From a virus, in IMG/VR virus record IMGVR_UViG_3300026519_000023, positions 1 to 40,651 of that record: a DNA stretch of 40,651 nucleotides. One strand, given 5' to 3'. A program made the position numbers and the translations under genes. The notes under the pieces are model-generated. The model worked only from the letters and a program-made list of their open reading frames with translations, searched no databases and was not told the DNA's origin. This document shows, piece by piece, positions 8,211-17,008 of the stretch. Each line of letters opens with the position of its first letter. Position 1 is the stretch's first letter.

Positions 8211-8621
8211 ATGGCAACTGGTGGATACCAACTAAATAGTCCTGCGGCTGTTGACTCTAGTTTGGTGACTAGCGCATCTGCAACAACTAATGGATCGTCA
8301 TTTGATTTGGGTGTAAACACTTCGCCCCAAGCCGTAAGAAATGTGGCCCAATTTACATTTACTGGGGGGGCTACGAACGGCTATGATATGGAAGTCAGAG
8401 TGCAGTGGTCTGATGATAATACTACTTGGCCTAGTTCTGGCGAGGGGGATATTGTGTTGGTTAGGACCGATTCAACCGCGAGCGCATCTTTAACATCACA
8501 GTGGGTGGAATTACCCGCTCCTAAAGCTCGGTATGCACGCTTCCAATACAAAAATAATAATGCAACCGACGCAGTTACGGTAAGTAGCGAAGTGGCCCAA
8601 CACAAACTGCAGAGCGCCTAA
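8211..8621 (+). CDS. Small beta-rich structural protein (136 aa)
   Basis: This 136-residue protein is Thr/Ser/Gly/Ala-rich with alternating hydrophobic residues, and looks like a beta-sandwich: DMEVRVQWSDDNTTWPSSG resembles the turn-and-strand pattern of phage fibre-attached or discoidin-like beta-sandwich domains, and ends in ARYARFQYKNNNATDAVTVSSE. No cysteine or membrane segment is present. An AGAGGT ribosome site precedes it and its stop abuts the next start. Likely virion-associated; exact role unknown. Confidence 0.6.
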   Translation: MATGGYQLNSPAAVDSSLVTSASATTNGSSFDLGVNTSPQAVRNVAQFTFTGGATNGYDMEVRVQWSDDNTTWPSSGEGDIVLVRTDSTASASLTSQWVELPAPKARYARFQYKNNNATDAVTVSSEVAQHKLQSA

Positions 8622-10982
8622 ATGTCTCTCGTTTATCCCAGTAGAAATAGAAGTCTAGCCATTCCAGACAGACTAGAATTGAATTTGGATAGTCCATTTG
8701 CAAGAGGACTCGTAGGGTTCTGGGCGATGGGTGCTGCGCAGCATTGGGGAAGCAGTAAGCTGCTCGACCTTTCGCCGTATGGTAATCACGGCACTCTGAC
8801 CAATATGGACCCTGCAACCGATTGGGTTCACGACGGAGAGAGGGCTGGGTTGGATTTTGATGGGGTGGATGACGTTGTTTTAGCCGATTTTCAGCCAGCT
8901 ATATTTTCAGACACCCTAACTGTTGCCGCGTGGACTAGGTTGTTGGCGACAGACTGGTATCCCGCAATCACAGGTCTCGATTGTGATTTGAATAGCGGCG
9001 TCTATATGCGGTTTTTTGGAACTACGTCGCAACCTGCGTTTCGCGTGTTCACTTCTGCTGGAAACGGGAATATAGAACTGACCAGCGCAGTGACGCTAGG
9101 TGAACGAATACTGCTGGTCGGAACGTATGACGGCGCGCAAGTGCGATTGTATCAAGACGGAACGGTTAGAGGGACCGCCTCAATCAGCGGTACTGTAACA
9201 TGGAAGGGAACGTCAAAGATCGCAATAGGCGCTTTGGATTCTATCTCGTTTGAAATACCTGCCGTTCTCGACGACATCCGCATCTACAACCGCGCCCTCT
9301 CCGCCGCCGAGATCAAGCAACTCTACGAGGAGACCCTTGACGGCAGTTACGGCTCCCTAGCCAAAACCACCTCTAATACAACAACAGTCTTCATACCAAA
9401 AGTCCCCTATGAATCCATTAAGGTTGATCGTATATATTATACTGAAGTAAAAAAGAAAAATATATATGATAACTTTGAAATCAATAAAGACTCACCATTC
9501 TATAGGGGTTTAGTGGGCTTTTGGGCGATGGGTAACCCAGCGTGTAGGAACAGCAACACACTAATAGATTTGAGTCCTTATGGTAATCATGGTACATTAA
9601 CTAATATGGACCCTGCAACGGATTGGGTGCAGGATGGCGAGCGCGCAGCGCTCGATTTTGATGGGGTGGATGATTACACAGATTGTGGTAACAGTAGTAT
9701 ATTAAACCCAACTGGAGTTATAACCTGGTCTCTATGGTGTATGCCATATGTAGCTCAAGATGCTAAGTGCATCATTTCTAAAACAAACACATCCGATTTT
9801 TCTAACATAATTAGAACATATACTTCACCAAACTCGTGGGCGTTTACTTATGGCAATAAACAGATATATGTTTCTAATACTTTAACTGTTGCAAAATGGC
9901 AACATGTTGTTGGTACTTATGATGGTACAGACGTTAAACTATATGTTGATGGTATTGAGCGTGGTTTTGTAACACAAACTGGCCTTTCTAGTAATCCATC
10001 TTATTCATTAAGAATTGGTAGTAATAATGGAAATGGGTATTTTAATGGAATTATTGATAATGTATTAGTTTACAACCGCGCACTATCCTCTGACGAAGTC
10101 AAACAACTCTACAACGAAACCAAAGACGGATCATATGGTTCCCTAATCAAACCTAAAAAACAGTTACATTACTTTAGAGACGACAAATATGGTACTTCAA
10201 ACTATACGAGCGTACCAACCATCATTACCTCTAAGAAGTCCCCAAGTTGGAACTCATCACTTAGATTGAATCCTGATTCGCCATTTGCGAAGGGTCTTGT
10301 TGGGTTTTGGGCAATGGGCAATGCGGCATGTAGGAACAGCAATACATTAATTGATTTGAGCCCTTATGGGAATCACGGCGTACTCACAAATATGGACCCT
10401 GCGAGTGATTGGATTCACGACGGAGAGAGGGCGGGGCTGGATTTTGACGGCACTAATGACTATGTTAGTATTCCGCGAGATGAATTACCACTAACATTAT
10501 CTCAGTTTTCACTTATGTGTTGGTTTATGCCATTATCATTACCATCTACCAATGCTGGAATTATCGAATGGGGTGATGCAGGAAATCTATTTACTCATCT
10601 TATTACTATAAGATATAGAAGTGACAAAACATTAAGATGGTATCTTAGATTAGGTGGATCGGCCTTTGATAGTATTACGACTACAACATTTGAGTTAGGT
10701 AGCTGGGTACATTTGTGTATAACATACAATTTTTCTATTTCGCCATCTAACCAGCGATCATCATTATATGCGAATGGAAGTCGAGTTGAGTATGGGACTG
10801 GTGACGGAGAAACACTTCCTAGTAATTCGATTGAAGTTGGCAGAACTAATGATGCAGTTAATAGGTACTTAGCTCAGAACGTTGATGACATCCGCATCTA
10901 CAACCGCGCCCTTTCCTACGCTGAAGTCAAGCAACTCTACGAAGAAACCAGCGACGGATCATACGGGAGTTTGGTTCTATAA
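8622..10982 (+). CDS. Triple LamG-like lectin protein (putative head/neck adhesin)
   Basis: The 786-residue protein is three tandem copies of a concanavalin A-like (LamG_3-type) domain, beginning near residues 23, 290 and 552. Each copy opens with a DSPF-GLVGFWAMG phrase, then DLSPYGNHG-LTNMDPA-DW, a D-D-GERA-LDFDG turn, and closes with I-IYNRALS--E-KQLYEET-DGSYGSL. LamG-like modules commonly bind carbohydrate in a beta-jelly-roll. There is no signal peptide. The gene directly follows a structural beta-protein and directly precedes the fibre-like gene, sharing a TAATG junction with it, so the pair probably forms an adhesive appendage. Copies differ in base composition (see the repeat entry). 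What it binds cannot be told from sequence. Confidence 0.7.
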   Translation: MSLVYPSRNRSLAIPDRLELNLDSPFARGLVGFWAMGAAQHWGSSKLLDLSPYGNHGTLTNMDPATDWVHDGERAGLDFDGVDDVVLADFQPAIFSDTLTVAAWTRLLATDWYPAITGLDCDLNSGVYMRFFGTTSQPAFRVFTSAGNGNIELTSAVTLGERILLVGTYDGAQVRLYQDGTVRGTASISGTVTWKGTSKIAIGALDSISFEIPAVLDDIRIYNRALSAAEIKQLYEETLDGSYGSLAKTTSNTTTVFIPKVPYESIKVDRIYYTEVKKKNIYDNFEINKDSPFYRGLVGFWAMGNPACRNSNTLIDLSPYGNHGTLTNMDPATDWVQDGERAALDFDGVDDYTDCGNSSILNPTGVITWSLWCMPYVAQDAKCIISKTNTSDFSNIIRTYTSPNSWAFTYGNKQIYVSNTLTVAKWQHVVGTYDGTDVKLYVDGIERGFVTQTGLSSNPSYSLRIGSNNGNGYFNGIIDNVLVYNRALSSDEVKQLYNETKDGSYGSLIKPKKQLHYFRDDKYGTSNYTSVPTIITSKKSPSWNSSLRLNPDSPFAKGLVGFWAMGNAACRNSNTLIDLSPYGNHGVLTNMDPASDWIHDGERAGLDFDGTNDYVSIPRDELPLTLSQFSLMCWFMPLSLPSTNAGIIEWGDAGNLFTHLITIRYRSDKTLRWYLRLGGSAFDSITTTTFELGSWVHLCITYNFSISPSNQRSSLYANGSRVEYGTGDGETLPSNSIEVGRTNDAVNRYLAQNVDDIRIYNRALSYAEVKQLYEETSDGSYGSLVL
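8688..10979 (+). repeat. Three tandem LamG-domain units (about 265 codons each)
   Basis: Units begin at 8688, 9489 and 10275. Their ends are alike at DNA level: the run from GACATCCGCATCTACAACCG onward, coding for the closing motif, is identical in units 1 and 3, while the middles differ greatly. The ends of unit 1 are clearly more GC-rich than the centre of units 2 and 3. This is what recent copying or gene conversion of the conserved edges would leave. Confidence 0.8.
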
Positions 10983-13900
10983 TGGCACTCAGCAACCTCA
11001 ATACATTCTATAATTCCTATAGACTGCCTACCACAATCAAAACTACTATTGGTACTGATCCAAGTAGGGATTATTCAACAATTACGGCATGGGAGGCAGA
11101 CCTAGATAATGATGCAATATATATTGCTGGGGATGATGCGGTAGGGGAATGTTATAATGACTCAATTTTTAATGAAAGTCCAGTTTTAGACGGCGGTAGC
11201 TCAGTAGGACTGTCTTCTGTACTACTAACATCAGCCGATACCGAAAAACATGATGGAACTGAAAATACTGGAGTTCGCTTAGACGGATTAAGTTCAATAT
11301 GTATTTCTTTATATTTTCCGTCTAATATACGTGGTGAGGTATCGTGGATAGATATATATTCTCCTAATGGTAGTAATCCAACGTGTGTAAGATTGCCAGG
11401 AAATCTCAACACAGATTTACATTTGTCAAATTGTATAGTTCGTGATGTTGTAAATCAAGAAAGTTATCAATCAATAACAGGAATAGTTACAGGACATAAT
11501 AATAACAAAAATACAGTATCGAATAATATTATTTATAACATCAATCATGGTAATAGTACCACGGGTAGTGCTTATGGTATTAATGGAGGTAGTGATCTAG
11601 GAGCAAATTGTTATAATAACACAATCTATAATGTGACGATAGACTCTACTATATCTACAGCTAATGTAGTCGGTATTAATCACACTAGAGCAATAAGCGC
11701 TGAATATAAAAATAATATTGTGGTTGATGTTACTAATGCAGGATCTGGAACAGCCAAGTGTTTTGATCTTAATGCAGCGAATATATCTGAATATAACCTT
11801 TCTTCTGATGCCACAGCATCAGGCACAGGTTCCCTAACAAACAAACTTTCATCCAACCAATTCGTTTCCACCGTATCTGGCTCAGAAGACCTCCACTTAA
11901 AAGAAGGCGCCGATGCAATAGGCGCAGGAACAGATTTAGGAACAACCCCCACAGGAGTCAACATCGACATTAATGGCTCCGACAGAAACGCTTTTACGGC
12001 AACGACATGGGACATAGGTGCCCACCAATACGAATTAACTGCTTCGATTGGCACCGCAGCAGGCCGCGACTACAACACAATAACTGCTTGGGAGGCCGAC
12101 CTAGACAACTCAAATATTTATGGCGGTGGGGCTAGAGCAAGAGGAGAGTGTTATAATGATTCTGTGTTTGATGAGAGTGTAACTATAGATGGCGGAGGAA
12201 TTGTTGGGCTTGATGGAGTTACTTTAACTGTAGCTGAAGGAGAAAGACATGATGGAACGGCTGGAAGTGGTGCGAGGATTATTAATACATCTTCGACGTT
12301 GATTTCATCACCATCATCGAGTCCGCCATTTAAAATTGAAGATTTAGAACTCAATAATAATGGAAGTGGTAAAAAGTGCGTTAGTTTAACGCAAAGTTCA
12401 CATGTATCAATGAAACGAGTCGCAAAACGACTATTGATACATAATGTTTATAATACATTAAACGATAATGTATATGCAGTATATATTACACGAGGAGCTT
12501 CTATTTTAAATTCTATAATTTATAATATAACAAATGCAACAACAATAACCGATAAATATAGTGTAGGAATATATTCAGCTATAGTGCCATACGCATCTGT
12601 ATATATTAACAATAATACAATATATAATATTATAAGAGATTCCAATGGGAATGGTTATGGTATTTATATTGGGTCGTCCACAAATTTTAAAGTCAATAAT
12701 AATATATCTGTTGATATTGTAGGAACTACCACAGGGTCAAAACTCGCCTATAAGTATACTACAGCTACGTCATCAAACAATTTGTCATCTGATGATACTG
12801 CCGACGATGCTGGAGGAACTGGACATTTAATAAATAAATCTTCCGCCAACCAATTCGTATCCATAGTCTCAGGCTCCGAAGACCTCCACCTTAAAGCGGG
12901 CGCTGACGCAATAGATGCTGGGGTAGACCTAGGCACAACCCCTACAGGAGTCAACATAGATATCAATGGATATGATAGGGATGCTAATGGAGTAGTGTGG
13001 GACATAGGTGCTCATGAATATGTTAGTACGACAACTCCAATAACGGTCGATAGAATATTTAATGTTGACTATCTAAATGATGTATCCTCTAATAAAGATA
13101 TAAACCTTGAATGGCGCGCCCAACTTAATAAATTAAACATCTTTAATGTAGATTGGTCCATAGACCTACAAGCTATCACAAAGGAATTTAACCTAGAATA
13201 TTTACAAGATGTTGTAGCAGAAGAAAAGGTTAATGTGGGGTGGCGTGGTTTACATTCACTGGGGCGCCTCTTTAATATAGAATATATGGGCGATTTGGCC
13301 GTTAATAGGGCGATGCCAGTAGAATATACGTCTAATATATTGGGCACTAGGGCGTTTAACATTGGTCATTTATTGGGCGTATCGGGTGCGAATATTTTTG
13401 ATATAGAGTGGTTATTAAATATAGCGGTCAACAAAGAAATTAACATAAGTAGTTTGGGCGATTTAAGTTTACAGAGGGCGATTCCCCTAGATTACTTGGG
13501 CGCTCTTACTTCGCTCGACGAATTTACGGTTGAATATATGGGGTCTTTGGGCGCCAACCAAATATTTGATGTTGAGTGGAAAGGTAGTACATCAACTATA
13601 TCAACCAACCGCCCATTTAATATAGACTGGGCCACACAAATTAGTGCCGACCAAGAACTTCCAATTGGATGGGCCGCCCAAATTTCGCTAGTACGCCCCC
13701 TAACTATAACCTTTCTTTCTGCCATACAAACCCTAAAGGAATTTGGCGCGGATTGGATGGGCGAATTAGTAGTCAATCCAATACTGAATCTAAGCTATAG
13801 GGGCAATATTAGTGAGCTAAAAACTTATAATATTGATTATAGTGGATCATTAATAGATAATTACACACAAGTAATAGAGTACCTACAAAGTGTTAGCGCG

Positions 13901-14452
13901 AACAAAATAGTAAATATTGAGTGGAAAGGAGCTGCACTATTTACAGTAGATAGGATATTCAATATCGAGAATAGGACTGAATTTTCTAAGGATAATGTCT
14001 ATAATTTGGATTGGCCTTCCTATGTAGGATCGTCTAAAATATACAGTATTGGGCATAATTTGGATGTTCTAAGGGCGGATAATACAGTACCAATTGAGTC
14101 ACTAGGTGGCTTAGGCGCCCAAAAACCCCTCAACCTAAGTTATATGGGCGCCCTGTCCAAAATGTGTATAATTACTATTGAGTACCTTACACAACTACTT
14201 AAGAATCATAGTTTGGCGGTATCTTGGCTCGAATCAATAAGTACGTCCAAACAAGAGCTAGTATCGTGGCTTTCTACGTTCGCCGCCAACAAAATAATGC
14301 CAGTTGAGTGGGGAGGAATTGACCTAGAGGCTAGCGCATATTGGGTACTCGATGCCAAAAATAGATTATGGACCCTAAATTCAAACACAAGGACATGGGT
14401 TTTGGTTCAAGACGACAAAACAAGAACATGGGTTTTAGATAAGAGAGATTAA
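10982..14452 (+). CDS. Fibre-like protein: two beta-helix units, then about 30 short repeats
   Basis: The 1156-residue protein has three parts. Residues about 21-352 and 354-680 are two copies of a right-handed beta-helix-like unit, each opening with IGT---RDY-TITAWEADLDN and closing with NQFVS-VSGSEDLHLK-GADAI and DIGAH-Y. Their inner parts are Asn-rich (for example YNNTIYNV), as in parallel beta-helix rungs. Residues 689-1115 are about 30 degenerate repeats of a roughly 14-residue pattern, hydrophobic-Asn/Pro-hydrophobic-acid-aromatic, for example FNIEYMGDLA and FDIEW. The last 40 residues carry short TWVL repeats (LWTLNSNTRTWVLVQDDKT). The first start shares a TAATG with the LamG gene. Beta-helix domains in phages act in receptor binding or polysaccharide degradation; catalytic residues are not recognisable here. 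It may be a fibre on the head or neck rather than at the tail tip. Confidence 0.65.
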   Translation: MALSNLNTFYNSYRLPTTIKTTIGTDPSRDYSTITAWEADLDNDAIYIAGDDAVGECYNDSIFNESPVLDGGSSVGLSSVLLTSADTEKHDGTENTGVRLDGLSSICISLYFPSNIRGEVSWIDIYSPNGSNPTCVRLPGNLNTDLHLSNCIVRDVVNQESYQSITGIVTGHNNNKNTVSNNIIYNINHGNSTTGSAYGINGGSDLGANCYNNTIYNVTIDSTISTANVVGINHTRAISAEYKNNIVVDVTNAGSGTAKCFDLNAANISEYNLSSDATASGTGSLTNKLSSNQFVSTVSGSEDLHLKEGADAIGAGTDLGTTPTGVNIDINGSDRNAFTATTWDIGAHQYELTASIGTAAGRDYNTITAWEADLDNSNIYGGGARARGECYNDSVFDESVTIDGGGIVGLDGVTLTVAEGERHDGTAGSGARIINTSSTLISSPSSSPPFKIEDLELNNNGSGKKCVSLTQSSHVSMKRVAKRLLIHNVYNTLNDNVYAVYITRGASILNSIIYNITNATTITDKYSVGIYSAIVPYASVYINNNTIYNIIRDSNGNGYGIYIGSSTNFKVNNNISVDIVGTTTGSKLAYKYTTATSSNNLSSDDTADDAGGTGHLINKSSANQFVSIVSGSEDLHLKAGADAIDAGVDLGTTPTGVNIDINGYDRDANGVVWDIGAHEYVSTTTPITVDRIFNVDYLNDVSSNKDINLEWRAQLNKLNIFNVDWSIDLQAITKEFNLEYLQDVVAEEKVNVGWRGLHSLGRLFNIEYMGDLAVNRAMPVEYTSNILGTRAFNIGHLLGVSGANIFDIEWLLNIAVNKEINISSLGDLSLQRAIPLDYLGALTSLDEFTVEYMGSLGANQIFDVEWKGSTSTISTNRPFNIDWATQISADQELPIGWAAQISLVRPLTITFLSAIQTLKEFGADWMGELVVNPILNLSYRGNISELKTYNIDYSGSLIDNYTQVIEYLQSVSANKIVNIEWKGAALFTVDRIFNIENRTEFSKDNVYNLDWPSYVGSSKIYSIGHNLDVLRADNTVPIESLGGLGAQKPLNLSYMGALSKMCIITIEYLTQLLKNHSLAVSWLESISTSKQELVSWLSTFAANKIMPVEWGGIDLEASAYWVLDAKNRLWTLNSNTRTWVLVQDDKTRTWVLDKRD
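11042..13021 (+). repeat. Two tandem beta-helix units with conserved ends
   Basis: Unit 1 (11042-12036) and unit 2 (12041-13021) share strongly conserved N- and C-terminal caps at protein and DNA level, while the rung-forming middles differ. The caps are richer in GC than the middles, which are AT-rich with many AAT/ATA codons. Modular replacement of the middle between conserved caps would explain this. Confidence 0.65.
13046..14326 (+). repeat. About 30 degenerate repeats of ~14 codons
   Basis: The region (427 residues) is built of short units with the pattern x(3)-[FIL]-[NPD]-[IVL]-[ED]-[WYH]-x(3)-[LIV]-x(2), for example NKDINLEWRAQLNK, LGRLFNIEYMGDLA, ANQIFDVEWKG and ANKIVNIEWKGAAL. Two units begin TVDRIFN (13043 and about 13948), suggesting two larger blocks. 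A few units have one to three extra residues. The regular strand-turn periodicity fits an elongated beta-fibre. I do not recognise the repeat as a named family. Confidence 0.75.
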
Positions 14453-14455
14453 ACT

Positions 14456-15244
14456 ATGCCTGTAGTTGCAAGTGACATAAAAGTATATGGGGCCGCCAAT
14501 CATGCTGAAAATGATAGTTCAGCTCAGGGTGGCGCTATAGATACAACAGTTGTAATGATTTTTGATGATTCGGCCCTCGCAAACACACTAAATGATACGC
14601 TTAATGTTGTGTCTGGGGATGCTGCCGATATTACTCAGACTGTTACTATTACTGGGCGTAATTCGGCAGGTTCAATCGTTAGCGAAGTCTTTAACTTAAA
14701 TGGTACTACCACAGTTAATGGTTCTACTACGTTTGAACGCATCCTTAAGATTGTATGTAGCGCCTCACACGCTGGCGATATTAGTATTAGTAAGGCTACT
14801 GGTGGTACGGTCGTGGGCACTCTTTTGGGCACTACGAACGCTCCTGGTGGAACCGCCGAATTAACACTAAGGCGCCCATTCTATGATGTAAGCGCAGACG
14901 TAAGCGGCGGATTAAGTCGAGATTTTTATGAGAAGTGTTTTGTTAAGAATAATAATTCCACTAATGCTCTTCTTTCTGCCCAAATTGCTGAGAACGCCGA
15001 TCCATCTGGTAATATTACGTTTGACCTTGAAGATGCCGTAAATGATATAAATAGCACTTCAAGTCGATTAAATACGGCGCCTATTGGTATGTTGGGCACT
15101 TTCGATAATACAACCAAAAGTGTTCCTGGTACAGACTTGGGTGCTGGTGCCGCAATAGGCGTATGGCTCAAACTAACGCTGGCCGCTGGAACCGCCGCAA
15201 ACAAGACAACTTGGACAATGCAAGTAACTGGATCAACAACATAA
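14456..15244 (+). CDS. Virion structural protein, paralogue of the 6042-6836 gene
   Basis: The 262-residue product aligns along its whole length with the protein encoded at 6042-6836; both have QGGAIDTTV, LNDTL-VVSG, the T-T-TITG-NS-G-I-SEV-NLNGTT stretch and AELTLRRPFYD. It opens with MPVVASDIKVYG, where the other has a longer start. An AGAGAG ribosome site precedes it. This copy has more T-ending and CGT/CGC codons than its paralogue, closer to the capsid gene, suggesting that it is the more highly expressed of the two. Role unknown; a structural protein is the safest label. Confidence 0.7.
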   Translation: MPVVASDIKVYGAANHAENDSSAQGGAIDTTVVMIFDDSALANTLNDTLNVVSGDAADITQTVTITGRNSAGSIVSEVFNLNGTTTVNGSTTFERILKIVCSASHAGDISISKATGGTVVGTLLGTTNAPGGTAELTLRRPFYDVSADVSGGLSRDFYEKCFVKNNNSTNALLSAQIAENADPSGNITFDLEDAVNDINSTSSRLNTAPIGMLGTFDNTTKSVPGTDLGAGAAIGVWLKLTLAAGTAANKTTWTMQVTGSTT

Positions 15245-15546
15245 TGGGTATTGCGCCTGAATTATTATGTAAACAACCTAGTGAAGTTGTAAATTATGGT
15301 ATGGACTTTAGTAGTTATGTTAGTGGTAGTTCCATAACACTATCTAATCCTATTGTAACCAGTGAAAAGTATAATGGTGATACATCAGATTTAACTTTGG
15401 GTTCACCAACAATATCTGGTCAAAAAGTAGTATTTTCTATTAGTGGTGGAACTTCTGGTACTCGTTATCGAATAACTGTTAAGGTCGATACAAGCGACAG
15501 TGAAAAGCTAGAGGGCGACGGCATACTTTTGGTAAAGGATACGTAA
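15244..15546 (+). CDS. Beta-sandwich fibre-type structural protein (100 aa)
   Basis: The start is taken as the ATG at 15244, which forms a TAATG overlap with the preceding stop; a longer reading from 15163 would read through the previous gene in another frame and adds no sensible sequence. The protein opens with MGIAPELLCKQPSEVVNYGMDFSSYV and has the Ig-like pattern of small phage proteins, KxPSEVxxYxxDxSxxL then SGGTSGTRYRITVKVDTSD near the C-terminus. Such short proteins occur next to phage fibre and neck genes. The structural assignment is reasonable; a precise role is not. Confidence 0.6.
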   Translation: MGIAPELLCKQPSEVVNYGMDFSSYVSGSSITLSNPIVTSEKYNGDTSDLTLGSPTISGQKVVFSISGGTSGTRYRITVKVDTSDSEKLEGDGILLVKDT

Positions 15547-15547
15547 G

Positions 15548-16042
15548 ATGGCTTGGCAAGACGATATGCTTACTATATTGCGCGTATTAATAAATGATAC
15601 AGATTGCGGTTCGCCCGAATATTCAGATGATAGACTTTTTAATGTGTTGATTGTGGCTGCCCACTATGTGGTGGACGAAATATCGTTCGATAATGATTAT
15701 ACAGTTGATATATCTGCCCGTACAATATCTCCCACTCCAGATGCCTCATTTATTAATTTGGTTGTATTAAAGGCGGCGTGTATTATTGATAAGGGTAATA
15801 TGAGGTTGGCTGCTATGTCTGCTGGTATTGAGGCGCGGTGTGGACCCGCAACCATGAGAACTCTAAGGCGCATGGATGGATTCAAAATATTGTTGGATAA
15901 CGGTTATTGTGCCGCCTACGAACATGCAAAGCTAGAACATAAGATGGGCAGAAGTATAGAGGCGATTCTTAGTCCATTCATTAATAGTGATTTTGATCCA
16001 TCGCATTACAACTACAATAATTATAACTATTTTAGGAGTTAA
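15548..16042 (+). CDS. Putative head-tail connector/neck protein (164 aa)
   Basis: The protein has the pattern of phage head-completion adaptor proteins: an N-terminal helix (DDMLTILRVLIND), a YSDDRLFNVLIVAAHYVVDEI helix, a short beta insertion with YTVDISARTISPTPD, then FINLVVLKAACIID and a helical C-terminal end. The family's usual length is 120-180 residues. In known phages such adaptors form a ring below the portal. It ends in an Asn/Tyr-rich tail (NYNNYNYFRS). Its position between the adhesin block and the tail genes agrees. AAGGAT ribosome site. Confidence 0.6.
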   Translation: MAWQDDMLTILRVLINDTDCGSPEYSDDRLFNVLIVAAHYVVDEISFDNDYTVDISARTISPTPDASFINLVVLKAACIIDKGNMRLAAMSAGIEARCGPATMRTLRRMDGFKILLDNGYCAAYEHAKLEHKMGRSIEAILSPFINSDFDPSHYNYNNYNYFRS

Positions 16043-16050
16043 CATAAGAT

Positions 16051-16266
16051 ATGGCTACTGACGTTAAGAATGGGGCTGGTGGAGATACTGGCAACGCCCA
16101 GAATGGCCAAATATTAATTAAGACTGGTATCAAACATAGGCAAACATTACAACCTAATGGCTATAGTGAGTTTACTATTGCGGGGTTTGACACGTCTCCT
16201 CCTGGGATGAATTTGACTAACATGAGTCAATATCCTAGATACTATCAGGGAGACACAAATAATTAG
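16051..16266 (+). CDS. Small hypothetical protein (71 aa)
   Basis: I do not recognise this 71-residue protein. AGGAG lies upstream at good distance. The sequence is Gly/Asn-rich and without hydrophobic segment; the pattern GQILIKTGIKHRQTLQPNGYSEF suggests a small beta domain. It sits between the connector-like gene and a homing endonuclease, so it is probably an authentic neck-region gene next to which the nuclease landed. Confidence 0.55.
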   Translation: MATDVKNGAGGDTGNAQNGQILIKTGIKHRQTLQPNGYSEFTIAGFDTSPPGMNLTNMSQYPRYYQGDTNN

Positions 16267-16270
16267 TAGT

Positions 16271-17008
16271 ATGAGAACCCGTACACCAAAACGAATCAAT
16301 GAGAAGTTTGGTCGGTTAACTGTCATAGGATGGGGACGAAATCATGAAACCAAGTCAGGATATAAAACACGGTATTGGAAATGTATATGCGATTGTGGCA
16401 ACATACATGAAGTCAGAGGATGTGATTTGACATCTGGAAGGGTATCATCTTGTGGGTGCTTTGGCGTAGAGAGTAGGCATAAGATTAAGAATAACCTTGT
16501 AGGAAGAAGATTTGGAAAATTAGTGGTAATAAGACGTTCATTTAATAAACGCTATAAAAATAATAGATGTGTATTTTGGAAGGTCATATGCGATTGTGGA
16601 GAATACAGGGTTGTATCATCAGCAAACCTTATATCTGGTAATCAAACTGGATGTGGCAATTGTGGACTATTTCGCAATGGAGTGTTGACCTCTAATTTAG
16701 CATTAAAATTACATGATATAATAGGAAGTGGAGTACATAATTATTATACTGGGGTATTATATAATGGACATAATATCAATGTAGACATAGCATTAGTGGA
16801 TGATAAAATAGCTATAGAATATGATGGATTATATTACCATAAAGGTAAAGAGGAGTGGGATTATGCACAATCTATAACCCTTGTATTACATGGATGGAAA
16901 GTATTGCGAGTAAGGTCATTACGCAATATCCCAACTAAGAATGAAATAATGACGCTGATAGAATATTTAAGATTTTCGATTCCTCAAACTATAGTATTAT
17001 ACATATAA
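16271..17008 (+). CDS. Second free-standing homing endonuclease (AP2-like DNA binding plus PD-(D/E)XK-like nuclease)
   Basis: Residues 1-135 hold two copies of an AP2-like, cysteine-containing module: INEKFGRLTVIGW then W-C-CDCGN, and GRRFGKLVVIRR then W-V-CDCGE, each ending in a CGC or GCGNC motif. These modules occur as DNA-binding parts of phage homing endonucleases. The C-terminal part (about 165-225) carries INVDIALVDDKIAIEYDGLYYH, with D172, E183, D185 and H190, the Vsr-like/PD-(D/E)XK arrangement. The gene starts four bases after the previous stop and ends in a TAATG overlap with the intein-bearing gene, so it lies right beside another mobile element. Role: presumably cuts related phage genomes lacking the insertion. 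Confidence 0.7.
   Translation: MRTRTPKRINEKFGRLTVIGWGRNHETKSGYKTRYWKCICDCGNIHEVRGCDLTSGRVSSCGCFGVESRHKIKNNLVGRRFGKLVVIRRSFNKRYKNNRCVFWKVICDCGEYRVVSSANLISGNQTGCGNCGLFRNGVLTSNLALKLHDIIGSGVHNYYTGVLYNGHNINVDIALVDDKIAIEYDGLYYHKGKEEWDYAQSITLVLHGWKVLRVRSLRNIPTKNEIMTLIEYLRFSIPQTIVLYI

Noticed and set aside
15163-15243. Longer start for the 15244 gene
   Set aside because: The extra part overlaps the preceding gene in another frame and reads as Asn/Arg filler; the TAATG junction at 15244 is the normal pattern here.
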